In this document: positions 7,877 through 15,060 of the stretch, one piece after another
How the letters are laid out: every line of letters starts with the position of its first letter
Numbering within the stretch: position 1 is the stretch's first letter
NCBI GenBank assembly: GCA_902797065.1
Contig: CADBRK010000127.1
Span: 1 to 17,508, forward strand
Direction: 5' to 3'
Length of the DNA stretch: 17,508 bases
Source of the DNA: an uncultured Ruminococcus sp.
GTDB lineage: Bacteria > Bacillota > Clostridia > Oscillospirales > Acutalibacteraceae
Program-made: the position numbers and the translations under genes
The notes under the pieces: generated by a model
The model's input: only the letters and a program-made list of their open reading frames with translations
Database searches by the model: none
What the model was told of the DNA's origin: nothing

Positions 7877-8674
7877 CTATTTCGACAATTCGTTCGCTCT
7901 GTCTGTACAAGCAGCCATAGCCTCTATAATGCCGTTATAAAAATCTTTCTCTTCGAGCTTTTCCAAAGCCTTAAGTGTAGTACCGCCCGGCGAAGATACT
8001 TTCTTAATCAGTACCTCGGCGGTGTCTCCCGAATGTTCGAGCATCTCTGCGCTGCCCTTTAGAGTAGCGCATACAAGCCTGAGCGCTTTTTCCTCGTCTA
8101 TCCCCTGAGATTTCGCATAGTCGGTCATAGCCTTTGCGAATAAATATACATAAGCAGGGCTGCTGCCGTTTACCGCAATGACGCTGTTCATCTGCGACTC
8201 GTCAAGTATTTCTGCAACTCCGCCGTTTGCGAACATTCTGTAGACATATTCAAAATCCTCATCGGAGATATTCCTTCGGCTGAGCGCGGAAGCTCCGACT
8301 CCGAGCAGCAAAGGAGTATTAGGCATTACCCTTACCATAGGACAGTCGCACTCTATAGTTTTCGAAATATAATCGGTAGAAATACCTGCCGCAATAGTAA
8401 CGATAACCTTGTTTTGTGTTACTGTCTTTTTTACCTCTGCGAGCACCTCGGCGTAGTTCTGAGGCTTCACGGCAAGCACAATTATATCACTTAACCTTGT
8501 TACCTCGCTGACGGACGAAGAAGTATTTACACCCTTTTTCGCCATAATATCAAGCTTTTCGGGAATAACATCGAACACGGAAATATCTGAGGCGCATGAA
8601 GGATCGCTCCTCAGCAAACCGTCGATTATCGCCGTCGCCATGTTGCCTGCGCCGATAAAACCTGTTTTTTTCAT
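7877..8674 (-). CDS. proC: Pyrroline-5-carboxylate reductase
   Basis: Last step of proline synthesis: NAD(P)H-dependent reduction of 1-pyrroline-5-carboxylate to L-proline in the cytoplasm. The 265-aa protein has the N-terminal Rossmann motif GFIGAGNMA (5-13), the central RVMPNTP motif, and near the C-terminus the P5CR signature around KKVSSPGGTTLKALEKLE. Length is normal. I chose the ATG at 8674 because AAAAGG lies 8 bases upstream. The GTG three codons earlier (8683) overlaps the previous stop by 4 bases and has no ribosome site of its own. It is preceded almost without gap by a membrane protein gene, indicating one operon with trpB. No proA or proB is in view. Confidence 0.96.
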   Translation of the reverse strand: MKKTGFIGAGNMATAIIDGLLRSDPSCASDISVFDVIPEKLDIMAKKGVNTSSSVSEVTRLSDIIVLAVKPQNYAEVLAEVKKTVTQNKVIVTIAAGISTDYISKTIECDCPMVRVMPNTPLLLGVGASALSRRNISDEDFEYVYRMFANGGVAEILDESQMNSVIAVNGSSPAYVYLFAKAMTDYAKSQGIDEEKALRLVCATLKGSAEMLEHSGDTAEVLIKKVSSPGGTTLKALEKLEEKDFYNGIIEAMAACTDRANELSK

Positions 8675-8679
8675 ATCAG

Positions 8680-9213
8680 TCACCTTTTCATTTTTTGAAG
8701 ATATTTTTTGAATTTTATTCTGTAAACCTTTACCATTACTTTTAAGGTGTAATCATAAAGGAAAAACAGTATATTTGCCATAATAAGAATCACCCACGGC
8801 AAATACAGATCGCCTATCATAAAGCTGTCTTTCGGAACAGATAATACATATATGCTCGTAAAAAATGAAATAAAACAAGCAGCATTGAATACAAGATACT
8901 CTATTATCCGTGATACAGTATTATTTAGCTTTTTTGATAAAAAGTCATGCAATACGGGATAATAGCCAAAAAATACAATGTACAGTATAACCGATTCCTT
9001 ATCGGGAACAAGCAAAGCAGAGATAATACTCACCGCCGCAAAGCTGCACACAGCATATCTTCCGTCGATCTCCTCTATGATAAGCGCAGTGCACAGTCCC
9101 GTAAGCATTACGCATGAATATGCCGCAACGGGCAATATAACGGTCATCAGCATAAACAAGATCGAGAGTGCTGTTATGACCGAGCATAATGCTATACGGA
9201 AACTGCTTTTCAT
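8680..9213 (-). CDS. Unknown membrane protein with six hydrophobic segments
   Basis: A 177-aa, highly hydrophobic protein. Hydrophobic segments lie at about 7-28, 32-47, 53-69, 74-90, 104-126 and 138-160, followed by a strongly basic tail. A GYYP motif at 83-86 lies in a helix. Six short helices and this size recall substrate-binding S components of ECF vitamin transporters, but no specific family can be named from sequence alone. The start has GGGTGA about 7 bases upstream. It lies 28 bases after trpB and its stop touches proC, so it is expressed with amino-acid genes. Function unknown. Confidence 0.65.
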   Translation of the reverse strand: MKSSFRIALCSVITALSILFMLMTVILPVAAYSCVMLTGLCTALIIEEIDGRYAVCSFAAVSIISALLVPDKESVILYIVFFGYYPVLHDFLSKKLNNTVSRIIEYLVFNAACFISFFTSIYVLSVPKDSFMIGDLYLPWVILIMANILFFLYDYTLKVMVKVYRIKFKKYLQKMKR

Positions 9214-9241
9214 TATAATTCACCCGTAATTCTTACAATAA

Positions 9242-10612
9242 TCAATCTATCTTGGGAAGCTCAGAAATGCTCTTTGCAAGCTCTTCGTCTGTCGGGATAT
9301 AGTCTGACATTACACCGTCGTTGAACTTCTGATATGCAACCATATCAAAATATCCCGTTCCCGTAAGTCCGAAGAGAATAGTCTTTTCTTCTCCTGTCTC
9401 TTTACACTTGAGCGCCTCGTCGATAGCAACACGAATAGCATGACTGCTCTCGGGAGCAGGCAAAATGCCTTCAACTCTTGCAAACTGCTGAGCTGCTTCA
9501 AATACGGAAGTCTGCTCAACTGCAACAGCTCTCATATAACCGTCGTGGTAAAGCTGAGAAAGCGTCGAGCTCATGCCGTGGAATCTTAAACCGCCTGCAT
9601 GGTTTGCGGACGGAATAAAGCCGCTGCCGAGTGTGTACATTTTAGCAAGCGGACATACCATACCCGTATCGCAGAAATCATATGCAAACTTACCTCTTGT
9701 AAAGCTCGGACATGAAGCAGGCTCAACCGCAACGATGTCGTAATCCTTTTCGCCTCTGAGTTTCTCGCCCATAAACGGAGAGATAAGTCCGCCCAAGTTG
9801 GAACCGCCGCCTGCGCAGCCGATGATAATATCAGGTGTAATATTATACTTATCAAGCGCAGCCTTTGCCTCGAGACCGATAACGGACTGATGAAGCAGTA
9901 CCTGATTAAGCACGCTGCCGAGAACATAGCGGTAACCTTCGTGCTCGGTTGCAACTTCTACAGCCTCCGAGATAGCGCATCCGAGACTGCCTGTAGTGCC
10001 GGGGAACTTCTCAAGTATCTTGCGGCCAACCTTTGTTGTATCCGAGGGCGACGGAGTAACGGACGCACCATAGGTTCTCATCACTTCACGTCTGAACGGC
10101 TTCTGCTCGTATGATACCTTAACCATGAATACCTTGCAGTCGAGGTCAAAGTACGAGCAAGCCATCGAGAGGGCTGTACCCCACTGGCCTGCGCCTGTTT
10201 CGGTGGTAACGCCCTTCAAGCCCTGCTTCTTTGCATAATATGCCTGCGCGATAGCAGAGTTAAGCTTATGGCTTCCGCTCGTGTTGTTGCCCTCGAACTT
10301 GTAGTAAATCTTTGCGGGAGTCTGAAGCTTCTCCTCAAGGCAGTACGCACGAATAAGCGGAGACGGACGATACATCTTGTAAAAGTTGTAGATCTCTTCG
10401 GGAATGTCAAAAAAAGCCGTGTTGTCGTCAAGCTCCTGCTTAACAAGCTCGTCGCAGAATACAGGACGAAGCTCGTCAAAAGTCATCGGCTGATGAGTAG
10501 CGGGATTAAGCAGCGGCGCAGGCTTGTTTTTCATATCTGCGCGAACATTGTACCATTGCTTCGGTATTTCTTCTTCTGTCAAGTAAATTTTGTAGGGAAT
10601 CTTTTTCTCCAT
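9242..10612 (-). CDS. trpB: Tryptophan synthase beta chain, TrpB2 type
   Basis: PLP enzyme that joins indole and L-serine to L-tryptophan. The 456-aa length, the long N-terminal extension and the motif TGAGQWG (139-145; TrpB1 has GQHG) mark it as the stand-alone TrpB2 class. PLP-binding Lys116 lies in GSHKLNSA, and the phosphate-binding glycine loop is AGGGSNLGG. No trpA or other trp gene is adjacent, so it probably uses free indole or works with an unlinked partner. I chose the ATG at 10612 because GGAGG (10621-10625) is 8 bases upstream; the earlier ATG at 10627 overlaps that ribosome site. It is the first gene after a consensus promoter and a structured leader (10642-10704) that may control translation. 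Confidence 0.95.
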   Translation of the reverse strand: MEKKIPYKIYLTEEEIPKQWYNVRADMKNKPAPLLNPATHQPMTFDELRPVFCDELVKQELDDNTAFFDIPEEIYNFYKMYRPSPLIRAYCLEEKLQTPAKIYYKFEGNNTSGSHKLNSAIAQAYYAKKQGLKGVTTETGAGQWGTALSMACSYFDLDCKVFMVKVSYEQKPFRREVMRTYGASVTPSPSDTTKVGRKILEKFPGTTGSLGCAISEAVEVATEHEGYRYVLGSVLNQVLLHQSVIGLEAKAALDKYNITPDIIIGCAGGGSNLGGLISPFMGEKLRGEKDYDIVAVEPASCPSFTRGKFAYDFCDTGMVCPLAKMYTLGSGFIPSANHAGGLRFHGMSSTLSQLYHDGYMRAVAVEQTSVFEAAQQFARVEGILPAPESSHAIRVAIDEALKCKETGEEKTILFGLTGTGYFDMVAYQKFNDGVMSDYIPTDEELAKSISELPKID

Positions 10613-10618
10613 AGTAAC

Positions 10619-10704
10619 AACCTCCATTAAACTATCGGTAATATGACACGTTCAGCAAACGGATAGAAATACCCGAATAAAACACGTCATAATAAGCGAA
10701 GGTT
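10619..10704 (-). promoter_or_regulatory. Structured 5' leader of trpB with possible anti-Shine-Dalgarno
   Basis: The leader can form an 11-bp stem (10691-10681 with 10652-10642, two G-U pairs) enclosing a 6-bp hairpin with a UUUC loop (10675-10670 with 10665-10660). Just 5' of this, AACCUUC (10704-10698) can pair with GGAGGUU (10625-10619), the trpB ribosome binding site, over 7 bp with one G-U. That would close the whole element and hide the site. I see no T-box consensus and no Trp codons in the short frames, so any ligand or factor is unknown. Confidence 0.5.
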
Positions 10705-10737
10705 TAAGCGGGTCATTCTTCAACTGCCAACTTTATT

Positions 10738-10766
10738 ATTATATGCTTTTTTATGAATTTAGTCAA
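10738..10766 (-). promoter_or_regulatory. Sigma-A promoter of trpB operon
   Basis: -35 TTGACT (10761-10766) and -10 TATAAT (10738-10743) with a 17-base spacer. Transcription would start near 10731, giving a leader of about 118 nt before trpB. Confidence 0.85.
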
Positions 10767-10851
10767 TAATACAGTAAAATTTCGTAACCTTGCACAATTT
10801 AAACCGCTAAAATTGTACATTGATAAAGTATAGAATTTTTTGTTTTTCCGA

Positions 10852-10892
10852 TACAAACCAAATCGGCACAGAGAACGTATCCCTGTGCCGAT
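10852..10892 (-). terminator. Hairpin terminator after the 508-aa gene
   Basis: Perfect 10-bp arms ATCGGCACAG/CTGTGCCGAT (10862-10871 and 10883-10892) lie a few bases after the stop codon of the leftward gene. The sequence after the hairpin is moderately T-rich (TTGGTTTGT). Confidence 0.7.
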
Positions 10893-10896
10893 AGTA

Positions 10897-12423
10897 TTAC
10901 TGTAGTTTTTCCAATTCTGTCCAGCCGAATGGTACGTCAGCACCACTCGGTGCGCCTATCACGAGATTGGGGTTATTTTCACGCTGAAAAGCTCTGTCGG
11001 CTGCAACAGATACCTCAACATTTGTCCCGTCGGTACGTGTGTAGGTATTAACGCCCATTATTGCTTCGTGGTTTCTGCGGACGCTTCTGTCAAACCTTGC
11101 GTTATCATCGGCGATCCTCTGCTGCATAAGCTGGTCGCGGAATTCACCCAAAGACTTGATCGCTGCCTGACTGCGTTCAAAGCTTGCCTGCTGACTTCTT
11201 GTAGCCTGCTGTATTGAATTCGTTATTGCCTGCTGAGTCATTATATTCTGATTCACGATCGCAGTCTGAAGCTGTTCGATACTCCTGCTCAGCGGCTGAC
11301 AGATCCTCACCGAATCCCGGAAACGGAAGAAGTCGCTGATCTCACGATCGGTCGGCATGGTCGGTGAGACAAACCCCGAAAAATAGAATATCTGCCAGCT
11401 CATGACCGCAGAAGAAAGTCCGTCCGTGCGGTGGCGTCCTATCGGAGTACGAGGATCGGTATCAAACTGTACCGAATTATTATTCATCTGAGGCTGATTA
11501 TATTGGTTGGGTGAAGAAATACCCCCGAATAATCCGCCCGATCTTCCGCCCACCATACCCATTATGCTGTTTAGCAGCTGATCGTTTTGTGCCTGCATCC
11601 GGTTATTCATCGGACTGTATGTGCCGTACTCCGAGGCAATTATGGTAGTATACAGCAGAGCGTACTTCTTTACGCCGTTTACGTCCCCTTCGTAGAGTTT
11701 GCCGCCCTTCGCCGCATATAAACCTTGTATGACGCATTTCAAAAAGCTGCTGTTATATATTTTGTAATAATCCTCACGCTTTTTGATAAGCAAGTTACGC
11801 AGTTCTTCCTCTTCCGCGCTGCTGATCGGAAACCTTCTCACAAGTCTGAGGTTATTTGTTTTCAGAATTTCGGCAGCGTTATGATCGAGGTATTCGTCAA
11901 ACTCACGAAAGCGATTCTGTTCGGTGATCTTCGATTTCGGGAAGCTGTACAGCTTCCTGATACGGGTAAACATCTCTTTTCCGTTGTTATTCTTCGCAAA
12001 TGCCCATACAACAACAGGAACATCGGGGTTGCCGTTTGGTTCAAGCTTTGCAAGCGGTTTGTATCCGTCGGGTATCCACCCGTCGCAGCAGTATTCGTTC
12101 TTCTCGTTAATGAATTTTACTGATTTATTTGTATCCGCTGCTGGTACTGTTTTTTGTTGTGCTGTACTCTGTGCTGCAGTTCTATTTTCTTCCGGCTTTG
12201 ACTGCGCAGTATCCGGCGAAGTCTTTTTCCCGGGTCTTGGGGGGAGTACCATTTTAATAGGTTTAGTCTGATCCCGTTGTGCAGCAGGATCGTCCGACGT
12301 ATTCTGCGGTCCGATATTGATACTCTGTGCGCAGAACGGACAGTATCTGATCTGTTCATTGTTTTCTGTCTGAACACGAAATCGTTTTTTGCAGTTAATG
12401 CAGGAAATATCAAACGATGACAT
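10897..12423 (-). CDS. Zinc-ribbon protein of unknown function, 508 aa
   Basis: I do not recognise the family. Visible parts: an N-terminal zinc ribbon (Cys8, Cys11, Cys28, Cys31); a low-complexity Gln/Thr/Pro/Lys linker (about 38-98); a probably globular region (100-270) with several Trp and Tyr; a Gly/Asn/Gln/Met-rich stretch (275-320); a second folded part (335-372); a long Gln-rich helix likely to form a coiled coil (375-450); and a compact C-terminal module (about 452-505) with NTYTRTDGTNVEVSV and a final GWTEL. There is no signal peptide or membrane segment, so it is probably cytoplasmic. GAGGTGA lies before ATG. It starts 22 bases after a small acidic gene and ends at its own terminator, so the two form a unit. 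Confidence 0.8.
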   Translation of the reverse strand: MSSFDISCINCKKRFRVQTENNEQIRYCPFCAQSINIGPQNTSDDPAAQRDQTKPIKMVLPPRPGKKTSPDTAQSKPEENRTAAQSTAQQKTVPAADTNKSVKFINEKNEYCCDGWIPDGYKPLAKLEPNGNPDVPVVVWAFAKNNNGKEMFTRIRKLYSFPKSKITEQNRFREFDEYLDHNAAEILKTNNLRLVRRFPISSAEEEELRNLLIKKREDYYKIYNSSFLKCVIQGLYAAKGGKLYEGDVNGVKKYALLYTTIIASEYGTYSPMNNRMQAQNDQLLNSIMGMVGGRSGGLFGGISSPNQYNQPQMNNNSVQFDTDPRTPIGRHRTDGLSSAVMSWQIFYFSGFVSPTMPTDREISDFFRFRDSVRICQPLSRSIEQLQTAIVNQNIMTQQAITNSIQQATRSQQASFERSQAAIKSLGEFRDQLMQQRIADDNARFDRSVRRNHEAIMGVNTYTRTDGTNVEVSVAADRAFQRENNPNLVIGAPSGADVPFGWTELEKLQ

Positions 12424-12445
12424 CCGATCACCTCATTTTCAACTG

Positions 12446-12676
12446 TTAGTTGAGAAATCTCCAAACTATGTATGGGTATTTCTTGGCTGCTTCACGTATA
12501 TAGCTTTCTATCAGAACAACAGGTTCTTCGGTGAGATTTTCACCGTCATGGTAATAGCCGTATGAGTCATAATCATAAGGGCTGACGTCTCCGTCGGAAA
12601 GCAGACCAAGAAACTCCTCAACCGTAAAAACATCCATAATGTCGTTTTCGTCCTGGACCTGTTTCAATGATTTCAT
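12446..12676 (-). CDS. Small acidic protein of unknown function, 76 aa
   Basis: Very acidic in its first 50 residues, with a Tyr/Asp-rich central patch (about 33-45), followed by an amphipathic helix and an aromatic-rich end (YPYIVWRFLN). No known domain is recognised. AGGGGG at about 5 bases before ATG supports the start. It is 22 bases upstream of the 508-aa zinc-ribbon gene on the same strand and may act with it, for example as a partner or modulator; this is inferred from position only. The broken gene at 12695-13101 lies immediately upstream. Confidence 0.6.
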   Translation of the reverse strand: MKSLKQVQDENDIMDVFTVEEFLGLLSDGDVSPYDYDSYGYYHDGENLTEEPVVLIESYIREAAKKYPYIVWRFLN

Positions 12677-12694
12677 GTTATCCCCCTATTTTTA

Positions 12695-13101
12695 TCAGCT
12701 CAATGTATATGAGCCTGTCATTATCCTTCCTGATGAAATTCCTGCGAGAGTCCTTTCATCTCGCTCAATGTCCATTATTACATAGTCGCCCTCAAAAGTC
12801 AAAATAAAACTCTTCAACTCAAACAAAATACCGTAGCCATTTCCGTCTGTTACATCAAACACAATGAGCCTCATAAAATATGCCTAAGGAACAAGATTTA
12901 TTGTATAAATATCCTCAACATGTTCAAGCAATCCATATTGAAAATAGCAATGGAGTTTAAAGCCGTCTATTGTATCAAGGAAATCCTTTCCTCTGTCCAT
13001 CATCAAGATAATATGGAATTCGTTCTGAGATTCCCTGTTTTGATAACGGTTTCTCCTTCTGAGGAGTTATTTTCTAAGGTTTCCCTTAACTCTGAGGCAA
13101 A
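12695..13101 (-). pseudogene. Broken gene remnant (frameshift plus internal TAG)
   Basis: Three protein-like stretches follow each other on the minus strand. The first (frame open from 13101 to about 13030) includes ETVIKTGNLRTN. Near 13020-13035 it appears to continue in another frame as NEFHIILMMDRGKDFLD and further on KLHCYFQYGLLEHVEDIYT, ending at TAG 12884-12886. In the same frame, three codons later, a 59-codon open frame runs from ATG 12874 to TGA 12695 (MRLIVFDVTDGNGYGILFEL...). That ATG lacks a convincing ribosome site, unlike neighbouring genes. The simplest reading is one ancestral gene of about 135 codons broken by a frameshift and a nonsense codon. Alternatively the 59-aa part is a separate small gene. 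The family is not recognised. Confidence 0.5.
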
Positions 13102-13193
13102 TTATCAAAAAAGGATATGCTATCCTATATGTCGTCAGAAATAAACCCAGCCAAGCTACTTTAAGTTTATAATCTGAAATTATTATTTACATT

Positions 13194-13213
13194 CATTCAA
13201 AATCATTCAAAAT
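13194..13213. repeat. Tandem 10-base direct repeat
   Basis: CATTCAAAAT occurs twice head to tail, 23 bases upstream of the -35 box of the 13321 gene, in a very AT-rich stretch. It could be an UP element or a regulator site, or just low-complexity sequence. Confidence 0.45.
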
Positions 13214-13235
13214 TTAACTTTAAGCGTTTTACATA

Positions 13236-13264
13236 TTGACAGCGTTAATATTTTATGTTATAAT
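13236..13264 (+). promoter_or_regulatory. Perfect consensus sigma-A promoter
   Basis: -35 TTGACA (13236-13241) and -10 TATAAT (13259-13264) separated by exactly 17 bases, followed by a leader of about 50 nt to the ATG at 13321. Confidence 0.88.
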
Positions 13265-13320
13265 GATTTCTGTATAGGTGTCAATATTAATTAATTTATA
13301 ATTACAAAGGAGTGGATTAA

Positions 13321-13626
13321 ATGTTTTTATTTAATTATATTGAGAGCCAAAAAATTACAAAGCAGGGTAAAAGAGAAGAAATATATCGAAAATATTACCC
13401 TGAATGGTGCATCAGGGAATTAGGCGGCGGCAACGGCAACTGGTTATTAACTAAGCACTCTGATATAATTGTAAATGGAAGAAGCTGTCGTGAATTTGTC
13501 CTTGATTATTACAATAAACAATTGCTTACAAAGAATTTAGCAGATAAATTTTGCCAAGACATTGAAAACGGCAACATACAATTGCAAGACATAGACAATT
13601 ACTATAATAGTTTTAATAATTTCTAA
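13321..13626 (+). CDS. Orphan AT-rich gene of unknown function, 101 aa
   Basis: A 101-aa soluble protein with no recognised domain. It is rich in Asn, Lys, Tyr and Ile. A central stretch (WCIRELGGGNGNWLL, about 29-43) looks like a folded core, and the Asn/Gln/Asp-rich C-terminus is probably less ordered. AAGGAG lies about 8 bases before ATG. It has its own perfect promoter and its own terminator and runs against all neighbouring genes. Its base composition and codon use (AAA, ATT, AAT, TTA) are clearly more AT-rich than the surroundings, suggesting later acquisition. A role in defence, toxin or mobile-element biology is possible but unsupported. Confidence 0.7.
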   Translation: MFLFNYIESQKITKQGKREEIYRKYYPEWCIRELGGGNGNWLLTKHSDIIVNGRSCREFVLDYYNKQLLTKNLADKFCQDIENGNIQLQDIDNYYNSFNNF

Positions 13627-13665
13627 TAACAAATTGAATATTATAATATTGACACTTATGCTAAT

Positions 13666-13713
13666 CAGCATCGATTACATCATTCTTTTTGAAATGTTTT
13701 CGATGCTGTTTTT
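13666..13713 (+). terminator. Rho-independent terminator of the 13321 gene
   Basis: Perfect 9-bp arms CAGCATCGA/TCGATGCTG (13666-13674 and 13700-13708) followed by TTTTT (13709-13713). The loop can pair further (ACAT/ATGT and TTC/GAA). The hairpin also lies downstream of the leftward cysK, but without a T run on that strand. Confidence 0.8.
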
Positions 13714-13724
13714 GTACTTACAAA

Positions 13725-14654
13725 TCACTCAAAAAACAGCTGTGTCGAAAAATATCTCTCTGCCGTATCGGGCAGGATCGTCACTACGGTTTTGCCCTTA
13801 CCCAGCTTCTTTGCAAGCTTAAGCGCTGCGGCAACATTAGAACCGCTTGATATTCCGCACATAAGGCCTTCTTCACGGGCAAGACGTTTTGATGTTTCGA
13901 GCGCTTCTTCATCTGTAACAACGTAAATATCGTCGTATATTTTGCGGTTGAGAATATCGGGAATTATTCCGTCGCCTATTCCCATTTGAATATGCGTTCC
14001 GATCGTACCACCCTTAAGGATAGCGGCGTTCTCGGGTTCGATCGCCCAGATCTGAATATCGGGATACTGAGCTTTGAGCACCTCTCCGATACCTGTGATC
14101 GTGCCGCCTGTACCGATACCGCTGCAGAAGCCGTGAATGGGTCTTGCTGCCTGAGCCATAATTTCAAGTGCTGTATGACGCTTATGCGCAAGTGTATTGT
14201 TTTTATTTGCAAACTGCTGAGGAACAAACACTTTCGGGTTTTGTTCTTTCATACGCAGAGCCGTCTGCAAGCATTCGTCTATACATTTGCCGATATCGCC
14301 CGAATCATGTATCAGCATGACCTGCGAACCGTAATGACGCACAAGCTTGCGTCTCTCCTCGCTTACGGAATCGGGCATAATGATAATAGTTTTATATCCC
14401 TTTACAGCGCCGACAAGCGCAAGCCCAATACCCTGATTTCCGCTGGTAGGCTCCACGATGATAGTATCTTTATTGATAAGCCCCTCTTTTTCCGCCTGTT
14501 CGATCATATTCAATGCAGTACGGGTCTTTATCGAACCGCCGACATTGAGCGCCTCCACCTTAACAAGGATCTCGGCGCCGTCGGGGTCGGGCAGTCTGTT
14601 GAGTCTTATTATCGGAGTTTTTCCGACAGCCTCCAGAATGTTATTATAAATCAT
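13725..14654 (-). CDS. cysK: Cysteine synthase family PLP enzyme (O-acetylserine sulfhydrylase)
   Basis: Fold type II PLP enzyme of 309 aa that probably makes L-cysteine from O-acetylserine and sulfide. PLP Lys43 lies in GGSIKTR, the substrate loop is EPTSGNQG (68-75), the phosphate loop is GTGGTITG, and the C-terminal part holds GISSGSNVAAAL. Two positions differ from textbook CysK (GSVKDR and TSGNTG): Thr replaces Asp after the Lys, and Gln replaces Thr in the loop. A relative with altered substrate use is therefore possible. I chose ATG 14654 because GGAGG (14662-14666) is 7-8 bases upstream; the ATG at 14669 overlaps that site. The gene has its own promoter at 14696-14724. No cysE is adjacent. 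Confidence 0.9.
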   Translation of the reverse strand: MIYNNILEAVGKTPIIRLNRLPDPDGAEILVKVEALNVGGSIKTRTALNMIEQAEKEGLINKDTIIVEPTSGNQGIGLALVGAVKGYKTIIIMPDSVSEERRKLVRHYGSQVMLIHDSGDIGKCIDECLQTALRMKEQNPKVFVPQQFANKNNTLAHKRHTALEIMAQAARPIHGFCSGIGTGGTITGIGEVLKAQYPDIQIWAIEPENAAILKGGTIGTHIQMGIGDGIIPDILNRKIYDDIYVVTDEEALETSKRLAREEGLMCGISSGSNVAAALKLAKKLGKGKTVVTILPDTAERYFSTQLFFE

Positions 14655-14695
14655 GATCTGATCCTCCAAAAAACACTAAACAATTTCACACAATA

Positions 14696-14724
14696 ATTAT
14701 ATTACTTTCACATTTAGATGTCAA
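14696..14724 (-). promoter_or_regulatory. Sigma-A promoter of cysK
   Basis: -35 TTGACA (14719-14724) and -10 TATAAT (14696-14701) with a 17-base spacer, about 40 bases before the cysK start. The leader is too short for a T-box or SAM riboswitch. Confidence 0.87.
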
Positions 14725-14773
14725 CAACAAAAAAATCAATACAGCAAGCCGATTTTTAAACAGTATGGAAATA

Positions 14774-14795
14774 CCGCCTTGATTGCTCAAAGCGG
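14774..14795 (-). terminator. Hairpin, probable terminator of the 17508-14802 cluster
   Basis: 8-bp stem with one G-T wobble (CCGCTTTG/CAAGGCGG on the minus strand) and a 6-base loop, starting seven bases after the stop codon of the 48-aa gene. The following sequence is only weakly T-rich (TATTTCC). Confidence 0.55.
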
Positions 14796-14801
14796 CTTTG
14801 T

Positions 14802-14948
14802 TTACTCATCTTTCGGTTCAAACCTTATACCGTTGTCTCCGGGGTAGGGTGTGTCGTGTTCCTCCCTCATCATTAAATCTCTGGGTATACCGTTCGGAAA
14901 AGCTTTACACGTTAACCCCTTTTCACGATGTTTGCAATAACTACACAT
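14802..14948 (-). CDS. Small Cys-containing protein, 48 aa
   Basis: A very small protein with an N-terminal MCSYCKHR and a further Cys14 (LTCKAFPNGIP), ending with YPGDNGIRFEP. The C-x2-C...C pattern with a nearby His suggests metal binding. The layout matches a short conserved bacterial hypothetical family that I know only from recall. I chose ATG 14948 because a G-rich site (GGGGGGAG) lies 7 bases upstream and the family begins there. The frame can be extended upstream to 14999, but that part looks non-coding. It is the last gene of the cluster. Function unknown. Confidence 0.65.
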   Translation of the reverse strand: MCSYCKHREKGLTCKAFPNGIPRDLMMREEHDTPYPGDNGIRFEPKDE

Positions 14949-15060
14949 AATCACTCTCCCCCCAACATCACAACGCCATCTCTCGCTTTCATATGCCATA
15001 ATTCCATCTCTTCCAAAGATATTATTCTATCTTCTATCTTTTACATCAACGACAAAAATT

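Noticed and set aside
10613..10740. T-box or Trp leader peptide before trpB
   Set aside because: No T-box sequence or specifier-like architecture is seen, and the two short ATG frames in the leader lack Trp codons and ribosome sites.
12920..13144. 74-codon open frame on the plus strand
   Set aside because: It has no ribosome site and mirrors the minus-strand remnant, whose translation (KLHCYFQYGLLEHVEDIY and similar) looks far more like real protein.
13634..13822. 62-codon plus-strand frame after the orphan gene
   Set aside because: It runs through the terminator hairpin and into the antisense of cysK, and has no ribosome site.
14949..15060. Separate promoter for the 48-aa Cys gene
   Set aside because: TAATAT and TTGATG are present but with 19-base spacing and weak boxes, in a simple AGATAGA-type repeat; not convincing.
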